A stretch of DNA of 64,000 bases from Gallaecimonas mangrovi (lineage in GTDB: Bacteria; Pseudomonadota; Gammaproteobacteria; Enterobacterales; Gallaecimonadaceae), in assembly GCF_003367375.1 (NCBI RefSeq), contig NZ_CP031416.1, positions 3,045,501 through 3,109,500 of the forward strand, in the 5' to 3' direction. Shown piece by piece: positions 43,572 through 52,769 of the stretch (within the stretch, counting starts at the first letter, position 1; the number at the start of each line of letters is the position of its first letter). The notes below the pieces were generated by a model. The model ran no database searches and had not been told where the DNA came from. It saw only the letters and a list, made by a program, of their open reading frames with translations. The position numbers were made by a program, and so were the translations under genes.

Positions 43572-43588
43572 AATAATAATTGTTCTCA
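43572..43588 (-). promoter_or_regulatory. Fur-box-like operator
   Basis: On the minus strand TGAGAACAATTATTATT matches the Fur core TGAGAATCATTATCATT at 14 of 17 positions. It lies ~12 bp upstream of the DUF3325-like start, fitting iron-dependent repression. Confidence 0.7.
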
Positions 43589-43640
43589 ATTATAAGAAAA
43601 CAGCAGCGGCTGGCAATAGCAGACTAAGGAAAACAAAGTG

Positions 43641-44693
43641 TTAGTTAGCAGTAGAGAAGGGTAATTTAAGCTGCTGGCTTTGGTTAGGGGCACTTAAACC
43701 CACAAAAAGACCAACCAAGCGCACGCCGCGGCTTTGGCCACGCTGGTATGCACTTGCCAATAAAACCTCAAACAGTTCGGTGTCTAATTCGGCGCTAACA
43801 TGTTCCATGGTGGTTTGGGTGAAATCACTGAATTTTAGTTTGACCCCCACTTTGCCAATAGCGCGATCGCCAAGCCGCCGTTTAAGCTCCGGCAGCAAGG
43901 TTTCGGCCACGCCGCGTACTGCACTTAGGGTTTCTAAATCTTCTGGCAAGGTGGTTTCTACCCCAACCGATTTACGCTCGCGGCTAACACTGATCTCCCG
44001 CTCATCAATGCCAAAGGCCCTTTCATAAAGCACTTTGCCAAATTTACCGAACTGCATTTCAAACCATTGCCGGTCACAGTTTTGAATATCCAAGCAGGTT
44101 TTAAGGCCAAGGGCGCTAAGCCTAGCATCGGTAGCGGGGCCCACACCGGGAATTTTGCGTAAGGAAAGGGTTTTCACAAAGTCCGGCACCGCAGCCGGTG
44201 TTAAAACAAAAAGGCCGTCGGGTTTGTTTTCTTCAGAGGCAATTTTGGCGAGAAATTTATTGGGGGCGACACCTGCCGACGCCGTTAAATTCAGCTCGCG
44301 GCGAATGTCAGCGCGAATAGCCTCTGCAATCAAGGACGCCGAGCCCTTAAAATGCGGGCTGTCGGTAACATCCAGATAGGCTTCGTCTAGTGACAACGGT
44401 TCAATAAGCTGGCTATAGCGTTCAAAAATGGCGCGAATTTGCTGACTCACTGCCTTATACAGGCCCATTCGCCCGGGTAATAACACCAAATTTGGGCAAA
44501 GTTGCTGGGCCTTATGGGTGCTCATGGCCGAACGCACACCAAATTTTCGCGCTTCATAATTACAGGTAGAGATCACCCCACGGCGCTCGCGGCTGCCGCC
44601 AATCGCCAGCGGTACCGATTTAAGCGCCGGGTTATCCCGCATCTCCACCGCGGCATAAAAGCAGTCCATGTCGACATGAATGATCTTACGCAC
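43641..44693 (-). CDS. dinB: DNA polymerase IV (DinB)
   Basis: A Y-family translesion polymerase, 350 residues. It carries the catalytic [13 protein letters not shown] (~6-18), [12 protein letters not shown] (~100-111, with paired acidic residues), the HhH block [15 protein letters not shown] (~178-192), and a C-terminal clamp-binding motif QLKLPF. It starts with GTG 44693 and lies directly behind an SOS box, so it is damage-inducible. A single gene between the iron operon and the CoA-transferase gene. Confidence 0.96.
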   Translation of the reverse strand: MRKIIHVDMDCFYAAVEMRDNPALKSVPLAIGGSRERRGVISTCNYEARKFGVRSAMSTHKAQQLCPNLVLLPGRMGLYKAVSQQIRAIFERYSQLIEPLSLDEAYLDVTDSPHFKGSASLIAEAIRADIRRELNLTASAGVAPNKFLAKIASEENKPDGLFVLTPAAVPDFVKTLSLRKIPGVGPATDARLSALGLKTCLDIQNCDRQWFEMQFGKFGKVLYERAFGIDEREISVSRERKSVGVETTLPEDLETLSAVRGVAETLLPELKRRLGDRAIGKVGVKLKFSDFTQTTMEHVSAELDTELFEVLLASAYQRGQSRGVRLVGLFVGLSAPNQSQQLKLPFSTAN

Positions 44694-44700
44694 ACAAAAC

Positions 44701-44716
44701 CTGTATATAAAAACAG
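44701..44716 (-). promoter_or_regulatory. LexA (SOS) box upstream of dinB
   Basis: CTGTATATAAAAACAG is a CTG-N10-CAG LexA site with an AT-rich spacer, 8 bp upstream of the dinB start. Confidence 0.85.
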
Positions 44717-44757
44717 TGTTATTGCATTCTAGCGGTTGCTGTTAATGATGCAAGCAT

Positions 44758-44786
44758 AAAAAAAGCGCCTTGCGGCGCCCTTTTTA
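44758..44786 (-). terminator. terminator after the CoA-transferase gene
   Basis: AAAAAGCGCC/GGCGCCCTTTTT stem with a TTGC loop overlapping the stop codon region. Confidence 0.82.
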
Positions 44787-46286
44787 TTGTTCAAGCACAC
44801 GGCGCATGTTGCCTTCGGTATTAAGTAATTGATGCCAAGACAGTGCCTTTTCCAGGCAATGCGGCGTATGGCCACCACGCTGGCAAGCTTGCTCGAAGTA
44901 GCGATTAAGCGCCGGCCGGTAAAGGGGGGCTACGCAGTTATCAATAATCACTCTGGCCCGCTCTCTTGGCGCCAAGCCGCGAAGGTCAGCCAGGCCTTGC
45001 TCAGAAACCAAAATATCAACGTCATGCTCGGTGTGGTCAACGTGGCTAACAAAAGGCACGAAGCTGGAAATATCGCCCTCTTTGGCAATGGATTTGGTAA
45101 TAAACACCGACAACTGGCTATTACGGGCAAAATCGCCAGAGCCACCAATACCGTTCATCATGCGGGTGCCGCAAACGTGGGTGGAATTAACGTTGCCATA
45201 GATATCGGCCTCAAGGGCGGTATTGATAGCAATGATCCCCAAACGGCGCACAATTCCGGGGTGGTTAGACAGCTCTTGAGGGCGCAAAATTAGGCGGTTG
45301 CGGTATTTATCCAGCTCAGTCATCACCTGGTCGTTACGCTTGGGCGATAAGGTAATACTGGAGCCTGAAGCGAAAGTCAGCTTGCCCGAATCCAGCAAAT
45401 CGAAAGTTGAGTCCTGCAGCACTTCCGAATACATGGTCAGCTTTTCAAAAGGCCCATTAATCAGCCCTTCCATCACCGCGTTGGCCATGGTGCCAATGCC
45501 CGCTTGCAGTGGCAGCAAGCTGTTGGTTAAGCGGCCTGCGGCAATTTCTTGCTCAAAAAATTGAATAAGATGGTCGGCAATGGCTTTGGTTTCGTCGTCG
45601 GCAGGCAACACATTCGATGGGCTGTCTTTCCCTTCAGTCACCACAATGGCGGCAATCTTCTTCGGGTCGATAGGAATGTAAGGCGTACCAATGCGGCTGT
45701 CGGCGGCAACCACCGGAATAGGTTGGCGGTGGGGGCGCATTTGCGGAATGTAAATGTCGTGCAGGCCTTCAAGGCCCGCCGGGCTTGCCAGGTTAAGCTC
45801 AACGATGACCTTGTCGGCCAAAATGGCGTAACTGGCCGAGTTACCCACCGAGGTGGTGGGCACAATGCCGCCTTCTTCGGTGATGGCACAGGCCTCAATG
45901 ACGGCCACATCCATATGCCCCAACTGCTTATTACGCAGCAGCTCTACTGTTTCAGATAAATGCTGGTCGATAAACATGACTTCGCCAGCATTAATGGCCT
46001 TACGCAGGGTGTTATCTACCTGAAAGGGCATGCGCCGGGCCAGCACTTTGGCGTCGGTCAGTTTGGCGTCAAGGTCGTTACCTAATGAAGCGCCGGTCAT
46101 CAGCGTGATCGAGAAAGGGGTTTGGTGGGCGCGATTAGCCAGCGCCAGAGGAACAGCCTTGGCTTCGCCGGCACGGGTAAAGCCACTCATACCCACTATC
46201 ATGCCGTCTTGAATAATTTCGGCGGCTTGTTCTGCAGACATAACCAAATCCTGCCAACCCGGCAGACGACAACGCTGTTCGACCAT
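44784..46286 (-). CDS. acetyl-CoA hydrolase / succinyl-CoA:acetate CoA-transferase family
   Basis: A 500-residue CoA-transferase family I protein of the AarC/Cat1/YgfH type, which moves CoA between acetate, succinate, propionate or butyrate. Recognisable blocks: VGMSGFTRAGEAKAVPLAL, GIGTMANAVMEGL, VSEQGLADLRGLAPRERA (~440-457) and GTRMMNGIGGSGDFARNS (~380-397). ATG 46286 follows GGAG. The exact acyl pair cannot be read from sequence. A single gene with its own terminator. Confidence 0.92.
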   Translation of the reverse strand: MVEQRCRLPGWQDLVMSAEQAAEIIQDGMIVGMSGFTRAGEAKAVPLALANRAHQTPFSITLMTGASLGNDLDAKLTDAKVLARRMPFQVDNTLRKAINAGEVMFIDQHLSETVELLRNKQLGHMDVAVIEACAITEEGGIVPTTSVGNSASYAILADKVIVELNLASPAGLEGLHDIYIPQMRPHRQPIPVVAADSRIGTPYIPIDPKKIAAIVVTEGKDSPSNVLPADDETKAIADHLIQFFEQEIAAGRLTNSLLPLQAGIGTMANAVMEGLINGPFEKLTMYSEVLQDSTFDLLDSGKLTFASGSSITLSPKRNDQVMTELDKYRNRLILRPQELSNHPGIVRRLGIIAINTALEADIYGNVNSTHVCGTRMMNGIGGSGDFARNSQLSVFITKSIAKEGDISSFVPFVSHVDHTEHDVDILVSEQGLADLRGLAPRERARVIIDNCVAPLYRPALNRYFEQACQRGGHTPHCLEKALSWHQLLNTEGNMRRVLEQ

Positions 46287-46627
46287 GAAAATCTCCATTT
46301 TGCGATTCTTGTTGCAGGCCAATACCGAAGGGCTCGGCTAAGACCTTGCTTTTAATAGGGGTACGCGTGAATGGCGAACAGTTTACGCCGACGTTAGCTG
46401 TCGGCAAGTCTCGTTAAGCGTAAATGGCTTTTACCGACGCTAAGCGGCAGTGATATGCGCTAAATGGTTACCGGTACTAGCGGCAAACGGCCTGGCAGCA
46501 GGTCTCAAAATAAAAAATGCCAATAAACCAGCAACCTATTTACAACTACCCTTACAACGCCAGGAAAGCGATTGCCTTTTTAACAACAATACATAGACTG
46601 TGCGCCACTTTTTTCGAGGGACACCCA
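46287..46627. other. intergenic region between the CoA-transferase and Tsx-like genes
   Basis: About 340 bp holding the divergent promoters. An inverted repeat GCCGAC/GTCGGC at ~46388-46406 could be an operator or hairpin. A TTGCCT / TAGACT pair with ~17 bp spacing near 46570-46598 is a possible promoter for the downstream gene. No gene is visible. Confidence 0.4.
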
Positions 46628-47389
46628 ATGCGCTCACTTCTTTTGGCCGGCCTGATTGCCAGCCCTGCGGTCTTTGCCGCCGTTCCCGGTATGCAATGGC
46701 AAGACAACAGCCTGACCTACTTGTATGCCCAACATTTTACCGTTGATGCCGGTACCCAGCAGACCCTGACTTTTGAACACGCTTCAGGTTGGAATTGGGG
46801 GGATATTTTCTTCTTCACCGACGGTTATCGCTTCAACGGCCAGCGCGGCGGCTTTCATGACGACAACACCAGCTATTACGGCGAATTTAGCCCGCGTCTG
46901 AGCGCCAGCAAGCTCACCGGCAAGGATGTTGCTTTTGGTATTGTTAGCGATGTGCTGCTCGCCAGCACCTATGAGTTTGGCGAAGGTGACGTTAATACCC
47001 TGCTGCTCGGCCCGGGTTTTGACCTGACCCTACCCGGCTTTGACTACTTTCAGCTCAATTTTTATAAACGCCTGCCCCGCGGCGACCGTGATAGCACCAC
47101 CTATCAAATCACCCCAGCCTGGAAGGTCAGCTTCCCGGTGGGTGATAGCCAAATCATTGTTGATGGTTACATCGACTGGGTGGTCAACAACGACAAAACC
47201 TATCGCCATAACCTGCACATTAATCCGCAAATCAAATATGACTTAGGCCCGGCGCTTAACATCGGTAAAAACAAGCTGTTGGTGGGCATTGAGTATGATT
47301 ACTGGCAGAACAAATACGGTATTGCTAACAGCCAAGACTTTAGAACCACCCAGAACGTCACCAACCTCATTGTGAAGTACCACTTCTGA
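46628..47389 (+). CDS. Tsx-like nucleoside-specific outer-membrane porin
   Basis: A 253-residue outer-membrane beta-barrel with a signal peptide (cleaved near residue 18, FAA) and a C-terminal aromatic end (LIVKYHF) typical of barrels. The Tsx-type segments TFEHASGWNWGDIFFFTDGY (~44-63) and LNFYKRLPRGDRDSTTYQ suggest the Tsx/OmpK channel family, which passes nucleosides. GAGGGAC precedes ATG 46628; a longer upstream frame is not supported. No CytR or DeoR site is evident. Confidence 0.87.
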   Translation: MRSLLLAGLIASPAVFAAVPGMQWQDNSLTYLYAQHFTVDAGTQQTLTFEHASGWNWGDIFFFTDGYRFNGQRGGFHDDNTSYYGEFSPRLSASKLTGKDVAFGIVSDVLLASTYEFGEGDVNTLLLGPGFDLTLPGFDYFQLNFYKRLPRGDRDSTTYQITPAWKVSFPVGDSQIIVDGYIDWVVNNDKTYRHNLHINPQIKYDLGPALNIGKNKLLVGIEYDYWQNKYGIANSQDFRTTQNVTNLIVKYHF

Positions 47390-47390
47390 T

Positions 47391-47412
47391 AAAGGCTCCA
47401 AGGGGCCTTTTT
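47391..47412 (+). terminator. terminator after the Tsx-like gene
   Basis: AAAGGC/GCCTTT stem with a wide loop and a T6 run, immediately after the stop. Confidence 0.7.
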
Positions 47413-47444
47413 TCTTTTCAGTAACTTACCCAAAGACTAAAGGC

Positions 47445-47475
47445 TTGACCTTGAAGTAACTCCAGGGTTTAGGGT
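47445..47475 (+). promoter_or_regulatory. MerR-type promoter (probable CueR-like control) of the copper operon
   Basis: A -35 TTGACC (47445-47450) and -10 TAGGGT (47470-47475) are separated by 19 bp, longer than usual. The spacer holds an imperfect palindrome CCTTGAAGTAACTCCAGG (47449-47466). The long spacer with dyad symmetry is the hallmark of MerR-family activation. The regulator gene is not in the window. Confidence 0.75.
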
Positions 47476-47506
47476 GGCAACCAAAGTCACAAAAGGAGAG
47501 TTAATT

Positions 47507-47719
47507 ATGTCTAAGTCAATTGCCATTGCTCTGCCGTCCATCAGTTGTGGCGGCTGCGTTAATGCCGTTCAAGGTGCCTTGGATAAAGTGGCAGGTGTTA
47601 GCAGCTACAACGTCAGCCTTGACGACCACCAAGCGACCGTTGAAGGCGATGCTGACAGCGCCACCATCATCAAAGCCATTGAAGACGCCGGTTTCGACGC
47701 CGAGCTGATTAAGGAGTAA
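47507..47719 (+). CDS. copper chaperone CopZ-like (heavy-metal-associated domain)
   Basis: A 70-residue single HMA domain with the metal site SCGGC at Cys14 and Cys17, ending in GFDAELIKE. Such proteins bind Cu(I) and hand it to CopA. It lies 3 nt upstream of copA, and its last codons contain the AAGGAG that serves copA, so the pair is translationally linked. It follows a MerR-type promoter, fitting copper induction. Confidence 0.88.
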   Translation: MSKSIAIALPSISCGGCVNAVQGALDKVAGVSSYNVSLDDHQATVEGDADSATIIKAIEDAGFDAELIKE

Positions 47720-47722
47720 ACC

Positions 47723-49941
47723 ATGACCCAGCAAGTTCATCTGGCCCTGCTGGGGGTGAGCTGCGCCGGTTGTGTTCGTGCCATCGAAAAAGCCCTTGAT
47801 GGCGTAGAGGGAGTTGATAAGGCCCAGGTCAATCTGGCCGACCGCAGCGCCCATATTGAAGGCAGCGTTACCCCCCTACCCTGATAAGCGCCATCCAGGC
47901 CGCGGGCTACGACGCCCGGGAATTGTCTGGTGACGACGAAAGTGACCTGGACACTCAGCAGGCCGCCGAAAAGGCCCACCTCAAGAAACTCTGGTGGCAA
48001 TGCGCGGCGGGCTTAGCGCTGGGGGTGCCGTTAATGGCTTGGGGGCTGTTGGGTGGTGACATGGCTGCCACTAGTGCAACCAGCCGCTTGGTGTGGGGTT
48101 TTATTGCCCTGGTTACTTTAGCGGTAATGGTGTTGGCCGGTGGCCATTTTTATCGCGGCGCCGCCAAAGCCTTTGGCCATCATCAAGCCAATATGGATAC
48201 CTTAATTGCCGTTGGCACTGGCGCGGCCTGGCTGTATTCCTGCGCGGTATTGCTATTTCCAGCGCTCTTTCCCGGCCCAGCCAAGCACCTTTATTTTGAG
48301 GCCAGCGTCATGATCATCGGCCTTATCAATCTTGGCCAAGCCCTGGAGGCCCGGGCCCGCGGCAAAACCTCGTTAGCCCTGCGCCGGCTTTTAGATCTGA
48401 AAGCAAAAACGGCGCGGGTTCTGCGCGGTAAGCAAGAGTCTGATATTCCGGTGGCCGCCGTTCAGCAGGGGGACAAACTCCGGCTGCGTCCGGGGGAAAC
48501 CGTTCCGGTGGATGGCACCGTCCTTGATGGCAGCGGCCTGGTTAACGAAAGCATGCTAACCGGTGAGCCGCTACCCGTTGAGAAAGCGCAAGGCAGCAAA
48601 GTGCAGGCCGGTACCTTGCTGGAAAAAGGCAGCTTGGTTTTTGAAGCCACCGGCGTGGGTAAAGACACCGCCCTTGCCCGCATTATTGAGCAGGTTAAAA
48701 AGGCACAGGGCTCTCGCCCCAGTATTGGCCGCTTGGCGGACAACATTGCCGCAGTCTTTGTACCGGTCGTGATGGTAATTGCTCTTATTGCAGCCTTGGT
48801 TTGGTACAACCTGGGGCCGGCCCCGGCTATCAGTCACATGCTGGTGGTACTGACCTCGGTGCTGATCATCGCTTGCCCCTGTGCCCTGGGTCTTGCCACA
48901 CCGATGTCTGTCATGGTGGGAGTGGGCAAAGCCGCCGAAGCAGGCGTCCTTATCCGTAATGGCGAAGCCCTGCAAACCCTTAGCCATATCAACACCTTGG
49001 TATTGGATAAAACCGGCACCCTCACCCAAGGCAAGCCGCAGGTGGTGGCGGTTACTTCCTTTACAGACCAAGACATTAAGCCCCTGGTTAAAGCCTTAGA
49101 ACAGGGTTCAGAACATCCTTTGGCCAACGCCTTGTTAGATTGGGCAGGTGACGTTGAAGCGCCCGCTTTAAACGCATTCGACACCTTGCCTGGCAAAGGC
49201 GTGCAAGGGCAGTTGGCAGATAAACCGCTGCTGCTGGGTAATCCTAAATTAATGGCCGAGCATAACGTCGGCCTTGACGATGCGAAAGCGCCCGCCGCTG
49301 CCATTATGGCCAAGGGAGCAACGCCTGTTTATTTAGCCCAAGAGGGCCAGCTATTGGCCTTGTTCGAAGTGGCCGACCCGCTCAAAGCCGACAGCAAAGC
49401 CGCCATTGGCGCGCTAAAAGCCCAAGGCCTGCACTTGGTGCTGTTATCGGGCGACCGCCAGCAAACAGCCAATGCGGTTGCCAAGGAACTTGGAATAGAT
49501 AACGTCATCGCTGAAGTAATGCCGGATGAAAAAGCCGAGGTCGTCAAACGGTTGCAAGCCGAAGGCCGTAAGGTTGCCATGGTCGGCGACGGTATTAACG
49601 ACGCTCCGGCGCTTGCCGCTGCCGATGTGGGTATGGCGATGGGCAGCGGTACCGATGTGGCCATGGAATCAGCCGATTTAACCCTTATTCGCGGCTCCTT
49701 GGCAGTAGTGGAAGATGCCATTGCCATCTCACGCGCCACCATCGGTAATATCAAGCAGAACCTGTTTGGTGCCTTTATTTACAACATTTTGGGCATTCCG
49801 CTGGCAGCGGGGGTTTTCTACCCACTGACCGGCTGGCTGTTCAGCCCAGTGGTGGCAGGGGCGGCTATGGCGCTGTCCTCAGTTACCGTGGTCAGCAATG
49901 CTAACCGCCTGCGTTTTTTCAAAACTTCAGCCAAGCAATAG
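47723..49941 (+). CDS. copA: Cu(+)-exporting P-type ATPase CopA, frame interrupted near codon 50
   Basis: CopA exports Cu(I) across the inner membrane. From ATG 47723 an N-terminal HMA domain (SCAGC, Cys14/Cys17) runs in frame to a TGA at 47882-47884 after a C6 run. The rest, about 680 residues in the -1 frame, has CPC (IIACPCALGLATP), DKTGTLTQGK, EHPLANAL and GDGINDAPALAAADVGMAMG, so the ATPase core is complete. One extra base near 47871-47877 restores a single ~739-residue protein. A sequencing error, a mutation, or programmed -1 frameshifting are all possible. Confidence 0.88.
47871..47877 (+). other. C6 tract at the copA frame break
   Basis: The zero frame reads GTT ACC CCC CTA CCC TGA. 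In the -1 frame the protein continues ACC CTG ATA AGC GCC, the expected end of the HMA domain and linker. Escherichia coli copA uses -1 frameshifting to make a chaperone and pump from one gene, but there the short product is a full HMA domain; here it would stop at 53 residues. Confidence 0.6.
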
Positions 49942-49950
49942 GAGGCCAAT

Positions 49951-50304
49951 ATGTTAGTCAACATCATCGGTTTGCTGGCTATCGTCTTTGTGGTGTTTTG
50001 GTTCTGGCCGCGAAGCAGCAATGCCCGCCCGGCAGCCAAGGATAACGAGCAGCTTATTACCGTTAACGACGGCGTCTACGAGCCCGAACAGCCGGTCAGA
50101 AAGGCCGGTGAGTCCATCACACTGACCTTTCTGCGCAAAGATGCTTCAGCCTGCGCCCAGTGGGTGCTGTTTGACGATGTTGACGTCAGCGCAGAGCTGC
50201 CCATCAATAAGGCCTTTACTTTGCAACTGCCCCCACTTAAACCCGGCAACTATCCTTTTCATTGCCAAATGAACATGTACCGGGGCACCTTGGTCGTAAA
50301 ATAA
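49951..50304 (+). CDS. membrane-anchored cupredoxin-like protein of the copper operon
   Basis: A 117-residue protein with an N-terminal membrane anchor (IIGLLAIVFVVFWFW ~4-19) and a periplasmic cupredoxin-like domain. VYEPEQPVRKAGESITLTF is a cupredoxin strand pattern and the end PFHCQMNMYRGTLVVK contains Cys, Met and a preceding His as likely Cu ligands. AGGAGG precedes the ATG 9 bp after copA, so it is in the copper operon. It probably binds copper exported by CopA. Confidence 0.85.
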   Translation: MLVNIIGLLAIVFVVFWFWPRSSNARPAAKDNEQLITVNDGVYEPEQPVRKAGESITLTFLRKDASACAQWVLFDDVDVSAELPINKAFTLQLPPLKPGNYPFHCQMNMYRGTLVVK

Positions 50305-50376
50305 AGGTATCAACGCAGCAGCGATCTTAACCGACCACTGCTGCGTAAAGCGTCTTACCTTAGCCTGGATAGACCG

Positions 50377-50859
50377 ATGACTCTGATGCAAAAAAACCTG
50401 TCTTTTATCGTCTCGTTAGCCTTGGTGTGCCTGGTTGGTACCTTAGGCGCTCTCGCCTCGGTGGATGCCAAAGCATTCTACGGTGCGCTTAACCAACCCA
50501 GCTGGGCACCACCCGCCTGGCTTTTTGGCCCGGTGTGGACGCTTTTATATCTGATGATGGCGTTTTCCCTTTGGCTTTATTGGCTCAGTGCGGCTCGAAA
50601 ACCATTAGGGCTGGTTATTTTTTTGCTGCAACTGGCCGCTAATGCCTTATGGTCCTGGCTTTTTTTCAAGTGGCATTTGGGGGCTTGGGCGTTACTGGAT
50701 GTATTGTTGTTACTGGTATTGATTGCAGCCAGCGTCAGGTTGTTTTTACCGGCTAACCGCCTAGCGGGTTACTTACTGTTGCCTTACCTGGCTTGGGTGG
50801 GGTTTGCCTCGGTACTGACCTTGGGTGTTTGGCAACTGAATCCGGCGGTATTGGGCTGA
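50377..50859 (+). CDS. tspO: tryptophan-rich sensory protein TspO
   Basis: A 160-residue TspO/MBR-family membrane protein with five hydrophobic segments and the conserved NQPSWAPPAWLFGPVWTLLY (~39-58) and ANALWSWLFF (~88-97). Family members bind porphyrins and affect tetrapyrrole and stress responses. It lies 72 bp after the cupredoxin gene on the same strand and may or may not belong to the copper operon. Confidence 0.93.
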   Translation: MTLMQKNLSFIVSLALVCLVGTLGALASVDAKAFYGALNQPSWAPPAWLFGPVWTLLYLMMAFSLWLYWLSAARKPLGLVIFLLQLAANALWSWLFFKWHLGAWALLDVLLLLVLIAASVRLFLPANRLAGYLLLPYLAWVGFASVLTLGVWQLNPAVLG

Positions 50860-50877
50860 GCGCTTAGCCATAAGCAC

Positions 50878-50933
50878 AAACGAGAAAAAAAAATCGTCTT
50901 TATTGCCAAAAACAGCCATTTTTTTCTCGTTTT
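50878..50933. repeat. long A/T-rich inverted repeat after tspO
   Basis: AAACGAGAAAAAAA at 50878-50891 is mirrored by TTTTTTTCTCGTTT at 50919-50932. It may be a terminator for tspO or a regulatory structure for the next gene. Confidence 0.55.
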
Positions 50934-51081
50934 GATACATATCACCAATTGCTAAAACGTCAGACTAGACAGCTCAAAAATCCAGCGGCAGACTACCGGC
51001 CGCTAACGCCAATCAAGGCCCTAATCGCCACGGAAAGTTAGTCACAGCTCCATTCACTAATAACGTTTTGATATCAGACCC

Positions 51082-52743
51082 GTGCAAGCATTAATTGAAT
51101 ACCTGACCCGTTCTCAAGAACTACTTCAAATCGCCGAGCAACTAAGCGAGGGGATCTTGATGACCGATGCCGATGGTCGGGTAATGTTTGCCAACGCCGC
51201 TGCCCGCAACATGCTGGCCGGTGAAGCCGATTTAGGCCAATCACTGCTGGCACTGCTGCCGGATTTGCGCGACACCTTATCTAAACTCGACTTTTTACCC
51301 CCCAGCACCGCTGGCCAGCGGTTGGTTAAAAGCCTTGCTATTGAAGTGACAGCAGGCCAGCAAAGCCGGCATTTAGAGCTGGACCTAAGTTATCTTTTAA
51401 ACGATAGCGGCCGTCCTAAGGGCTTGTTGGTATTACTAAAAGAGGTAACCAATAGCGTTCGCGACAAAAATGCGCTGCGCGACCAAAATAGCCGTTTAGA
51501 GGCCATTATTAGTGGCACTCGCGCCGGAACTTGGGAATGGAACCTGCAAACCGGCAAACTCTATATCAATGAACGCTGGGCACAAATGCTCGGGCTTACC
51601 CTGGCGGAGTTGTCGCCGATATCCCCAGACACCTTCCGCTATTTAACGCACCCAGACGACTACCGCGCCTCTGAGCAAAAACTCCAACAGCACCTAGACG
51701 GCACCAGGCCCTATTACGCCCATATTTGCCGAATGCGCCATAAAGACGGCCATTGGGTTTGGGTGCATGACAGGGGCCAGGTCACCAGTTTCAGTGAAGA
51801 CGGCAAACCGCTTTGGCTGACCGGCACCCACATTGATATCAGTGAAACCAAAGAAGCCGAAGAACGCTTAAACAAGCTGGCTCAGAACATTCCGGGGATG
51901 ATTTACCAATTTGCCATGGACCGCCAAGGCAACCATTGGTTCGTTTATGTCAGCGAAGGCATTCGCGAGATCTATCAGCTAAGCCCAGAACAAGCAGCCG
52001 ACAATATCGATTTGGTTTTCAACAAAATACACCCAGACGACATCGAAGACGTTAATGAGTCGCTGTTGGTGTCCGCCGGTTCATTAAGCCAATGGCACTG
52101 CCAATACCGAGTATCGCAAGGTGACAACATTAAATGGCTTGAAGGTAGTGCCACCCCAGAAAAGCTCGAAGACGGCACCATACTCTGGCACGGTATTCTT
52201 ACCGACATTACCGAGCGTAAGGCCCTTGAAGAGCAGCTAAGGATATTGTCTGTAACCGATGAACTGACCGGCTTATACAATCGCCGCCATATGCTGCAGT
52301 GCATTAAGGAAACGCTGGGGCAGTACCACCGTTTTGGCACGCCCTTTTCAGTGCTGATGCTGGATGTGGATCACTTCAAAAACATCAACGACAGCCACGG
52401 CCACCAAGTTGGTGACCAGGTGCTTTGCGATCTGGCAGCGCTTTTTAGCCAGCAACTTCGCCATATCGATAAAGCAGGCCGCCTTGGTGGCGAAGAGTTC
52501 CTGTTATTACTGCCGGGCACTGAGCTAGAAGGCGCTGTAAAGGTGGCACAATTACTTTGCCAGCGTTTTCGTGAGCACCGCTTTCACTCTGGACAACAAC
52601 AGACCTTTAATGCCACCTTGAGCGTCGGCGTTACCTCGGTGCTGCCTTCAGACATCGATGTAGCAACCCTTATCAAAAGGGCGGATCAGGCGGTTTATCA
52701 GGCCAAGGGCCAAGGTCGCAACCAGGTGTGCCAAGCCGACTGA
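51082..52743 (+). CDS. PAS-containing diguanylate cyclase
   Basis: A 553-residue cytosolic c-di-GMP synthase. Three PAS-type regions occur at ~10-125 (LSEGILMTDADGRVMFANAA), ~130-255 (AIISGTRAGTWEWNLQTGKL) and ~260-380. The GGDEF domain (~385-553) has the catalytic GGEEF (RLGGEEFLLLLPG) and an I-site RHID five residues before it, allowing product inhibition. There is no transmembrane segment. GTG 51082 is used; no clear ribosome site is visible, so an inner start is possible. Confidence 0.9.
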   Translation: MQALIEYLTRSQELLQIAEQLSEGILMTDADGRVMFANAAARNMLAGEADLGQSLLALLPDLRDTLSKLDFLPPSTAGQRLVKSLAIEVTAGQQSRHLELDLSYLLNDSGRPKGLLVLLKEVTNSVRDKNALRDQNSRLEAIISGTRAGTWEWNLQTGKLYINERWAQMLGLTLAELSPISPDTFRYLTHPDDYRASEQKLQQHLDGTRPYYAHICRMRHKDGHWVWVHDRGQVTSFSEDGKPLWLTGTHIDISETKEAEERLNKLAQNIPGMIYQFAMDRQGNHWFVYVSEGIREIYQLSPEQAADNIDLVFNKIHPDDIEDVNESLLVSAGSLSQWHCQYRVSQGDNIKWLEGSATPEKLEDGTILWHGILTDITERKALEEQLRILSVTDELTGLYNRRHMLQCIKETLGQYHRFGTPFSVLMLDVDHFKNINDSHGHQVGDQVLCDLAALFSQQLRHIDKAGRLGGEEFLLLLPGTELEGAVKVAQLLCQRFREHRFHSGQQQTFNATLSVGVTSVLPSDIDVATLIKRADQAVYQAKGQGRNQVCQAD

Positions 52744-52769
52744 CACTGCTCAACGCAAGGGAGTGGTTC

